Assembly (NCBI GenBank): GCA_002483265.1
Contig: DLHO01000025.1
Coordinates: forward strand, 62,001-126,000
Length of the DNA stretch: 64,000 bases
DNA from: Flavobacteriales bacterium UBA7666
Lineage (GTDB): Bacteria > Bacteroidota > Bacteroidia > Flavobacteriales_D > Crocinitomicaceae
Direction: 5' to 3'
Numbering within the stretch: position 1 is the stretch's first letter; the number at the start of each line of letters is the position of its first letter. Positions 62,218-64,000 of this stretch are shown here, one piece after another. Made by a program: the position numbers and the translations under genes. Below the pieces are notes generated by a model. That model ran no database searches. It saw nothing but the letters and a program-made list of their open reading frames with translations, and was not told the DNA's origin.

Positions 62218-63087
62218 ATGAGACAGTTAAAGATTGTAAAGCAAGTTACAAATCGGGAGACAGCCTCTCTCGATAAATACCTTCAGGAAATTGGTCGCGT
62301 TGAATTAATTACTGCCGACGAAGAAGTAGAATTAGCTAAACGAATTAAAGCAGGGGATAAGAGGGCGTTGGAACGTTTAACAAAAGCTAATTTGAGATTC
62401 GTGGTATCTGTTTCTAAACAGTATCAAAATCAAGGATTATCACTTCCCGATTTAATCAATGAAGGAAATTTAGGTTTGATCAAAGCGGCCGAACGATTTG
62501 ATGAAACAAGAGGATTTAAATTCATTTCATACGCAGTATGGTGGATTCGTCAATCAATTTTGCAAGCTCTTGCCGAGCAGGCACGTATTGTACGTCTTCC
62601 TCTAAATAAAATTGGAACAATTAATAAAATCAATAGAGCTTACAGCGAGTTGGAACAACTTTATGAGCGCCCACCTTCAGCAGATGAATTGGCTGAATTT
62701 TTGGAATGTTCGGTCGAAGATGTTCGTCAATCGTTGGCAAATACAGCAAGACATTTATCAATGGATGCGCCTTTGGTTGATGGAGATGAAAGTTCATCAA
62801 GTATGTACGACGTATTGCCGAATGATTCGCTTCCAAGTCCTGAAAATGAATTGACAAAAGAGTCGCTGCGAAAAGAAATTGAACGCTCGCTTTCATCTTT
62901 GTCAGGAAGAGAAGGAGACGTGGTGAGACTCTATTATGGATTAAATGGAAAACATCCTCTAACACTTGAAGAGATCGGTGATTTATTCGATCTGACAAGA
63001 GAGAGAGTAAGACAAATAAAAGAAAAAGCGATTCGACGCTTGAAACACACATCCCGAAGCCGGATGCTTAAATCATACCTTGGTTAA
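62218..63087 (+). CDS. rpoD: Primary sigma factor RpoD/SigA
   Basis: This 289-residue housekeeping sigma factor has region 1.2 (LDKYLQEIGRVELIT), region 2 (AKANLRFVVSVSKQY, GLIKAAERFDETRGFKFISYAVWWIRQSI), region 3 and region 4.2 (LEEIGDLFDLTRERVRQIKEKAIRRL). It lacks the long 1.1 and non-conserved regions of proteobacterial RpoD, as is normal for Bacteroidota, where the factor reads the TAnnTTTG -7 element. Its stop codon overlaps that of the convergent priA gene. Confidence 0.95.
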   Translation: MRQLKIVKQVTNRETASLDKYLQEIGRVELITADEEVELAKRIKAGDKRALERLTKANLRFVVSVSKQYQNQGLSLPDLINEGNLGLIKAAERFDETRGFKFISYAVWWIRQSILQALAEQARIVRLPLNKIGTINKINRAYSELEQLYERPPSADELAEFLECSVEDVRQSLANTARHLSMDAPLVDGDESSSSMYDVLPNDSLPSPENELTKESLRKEIERSLSSLSGREGDVVRLYYGLNGKHPLTLEEIGDLFDLTRERVRQIKEKAIRRLKHTSRSRMLKSYLG

Positions 63088-64000
63088 GCGGGATCTACGT
63101 CTGGAATGAGTCGAATAGGTTTGAAATGGGGAACGCTGAAAAATTGATCCGTCAGCTCATGTAAGCGTTCCTTTACTTTCTTTTGTGGAGCTTCGTGCTC
63201 AATTTTTAAAATAATTTCTTTCAAATAAAAGTTCTGGATCCTCGCAATAACCGGGGATTCAGGGCCTAAAACGCGCTCGTGGAATTGTTCCTTCAGTAAT
63301 TTACTGAAATGAAGCGCACCAGCCTCTACCAAATCACGATCCCGGTGCTTTAAGGTAAAACGAATCAATTTATAAAAAGGTGGATAATGGTAATTTCTGC
63401 GTTCAACAATTTCATTGATCGCAAAGGAATCATAATCATGCTCCATTACTTTTTGAATCACCCAATGATCCGGATTCCCTGTTTGAATAATTACCTTGCC
63501 ACGCTTGTTTCTCCTGCCTGATCTACCTGCAACCTGTGTCATTAATTGGAAAGCACGTTCAAATGCCCTGAAATCGGTCTTGTTGAGCATTAAATCTGCA
63601 TCAAGGATTCCAACCAAGCCCACATGATCAAAGTCCAATCCTTTTGCCACCATTTGAGTCCCGATCAGTACATCAATCTCCCTGTTTTCAAAAGCCTGAA
63701 TCAATTCCAGGTGACTATTCTTATTTCTGGTCGTATCCAAGTCCATTCTGCCAATACGTATATCGGGAAGAATTAAAGAAAGATCGTCTTCTATTTTCTC
63801 TGTTCCAAATCCCAGCATCTTCAAACGGTTGCTTCCACACGCCGGACAAGTTCCTATTGGATTTGTGCTGTAACTGCAATGATGGCATTTCAATAAATTG
63901 GAATGCTTGTGATAGTTTAAAGTCGTGTCGCAATTAATACAATTCGGGCTGAAACCACAGATTTCGCATGTCCAGATCGGAGTATAACCTCTCCTGTTTT
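63084..64000 (-). CDS. priA: Primosomal helicase PriA (C-terminal part; 5' end outside window)
   Basis: This is the C-terminal third of PriA, the helicase that restarts stalled replication forks. The frame continues to the window edge, where NRRGYTP and the zinc-binding cysteines (CEIC, CINC, CHHC, CPAC) are seen. Helicase motifs V and VI follow as LIGTQMVAKGLDFDHVGLVGILDAD and QVAGRSGRRNKRG. An apparent start at 63893 is an internal TTG and is not the gene start. The stop shares TTAA with the convergent rpoD stop. Confidence 0.92.
   Translation of the reverse strand, partial: NRRGYTPIWTCEICGFSPNCINCDTTLNYHKHSNLLKCHHCSYSTNPIGTCPACGSNRLKMLGFGTEKIEDDLSLILPDIRIGRMDLDTTRNKNSHLELIQAFENREIDVLIGTQMVAKGLDFDHVGLVGILDADLMLNKTDFRAFERAFQLMTQVAGRSGRRNKRGKVIIQTGNPDHWVIQKVMEHDYDSFAINEIVERRNYHYPPFYKLIRFTLKHRDRDLVEAGALHFSKLLKEQFHERVLGPESPVIARIQNFYLKEIILKIEHEAPQKKVKERLHELTDQFFSVPHFKPIRLIPDVDPA

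Noticed and set aside
63891..63893. Start of PriA at an internal TTG
   Set aside because: The frame continues upstream to the window edge with conserved PriA sequence including zinc cysteines.

Overview
The window looks like chromosomal DNA from a member of the Bacteroidota, probably order Flavobacteriales and close to Fluviicola or another Crocinitomicaceae. The evidence is the many secreted proteins that end in type IX secretion system (T9SS) sorting domains (both the ordinary type A form and the CHU_C/type B form), the short 289-residue primary sigma factor, the Bacteroidota-only gene DUF4295 between rpmG and ftsY, and promoters of the Bacteroidota kind (TTG, about 20 bases, TAnnTTTG). The genus is an inference. 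No tRNA, rRNA, CRISPR array, integrase or transposase was recognised.

Layout. 1-2864 is the 3' part of icmF, a B12-dependent acyl-CoA mutase fused to its G-protein chaperone. 3143-12558 holds three tandem copies of a two-gene cassette. Each copy has a small exported protein of about 142 residues, then exactly two bases, then an 811-854 residue T9SS surface protein. 12679-18363 is housekeeping: a lipoprotein, a nucleoside phosphorylase, a DUF4197 lipoprotein, cinA, rpmB-rpmG-DUF4295, ftsY and a small membrane protein. 18530-25297 encodes a 2255-residue secreted M43-type metalloprotease with ten Ig-like repeats. 25408-29058 carries an ACMSD-type decarboxylase and an unknown membrane-anchored hydrolase-like protein. 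A LuxR-type regulator follows.

30033-38337 is a complete heme-uptake operon: a T9SS-sorted HmuY, then hmuT, hmuU, hmuV, hmuS, hmuR and a lipoprotein HmuY. It has a good promoter with a Fur-like inverted repeat at the start point. 38491-41873 carries hisS, hutH and a membrane protein. 42336-46692 has a second secreted M43 protease, an ABC-F protein and an ArsR-like regulator. A phased array of palindromes separates that regulator from an FkbM methyltransferase. Then come an FG-GAP surface protein, a patatin fused to an outer-membrane barrel, htpG, a TerB/DnaJ membrane protein, and a 1561-residue CHU_C protein with eight Ig-like repeats. The window ends with an RsmI-like methylase, a low-molecular-weight phosphatase, rpoD and the 3' part of priA.

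The main theme is surface biology: eight proteins carry T9SS sorting domains, including three cassette adhesins, two proteases, a heme binder, an FG-GAP protein and a CHU_C protein. The least explained system is the triplicated cassette, in which a conserved small exported protein without a sorting domain always precedes a modular adhesin. The most striking non-coding signal is the 24-bp-phased array of TGATATCA palindromes at 46766-46870. Several intergenic regions also share dispersed palindromic repeats.
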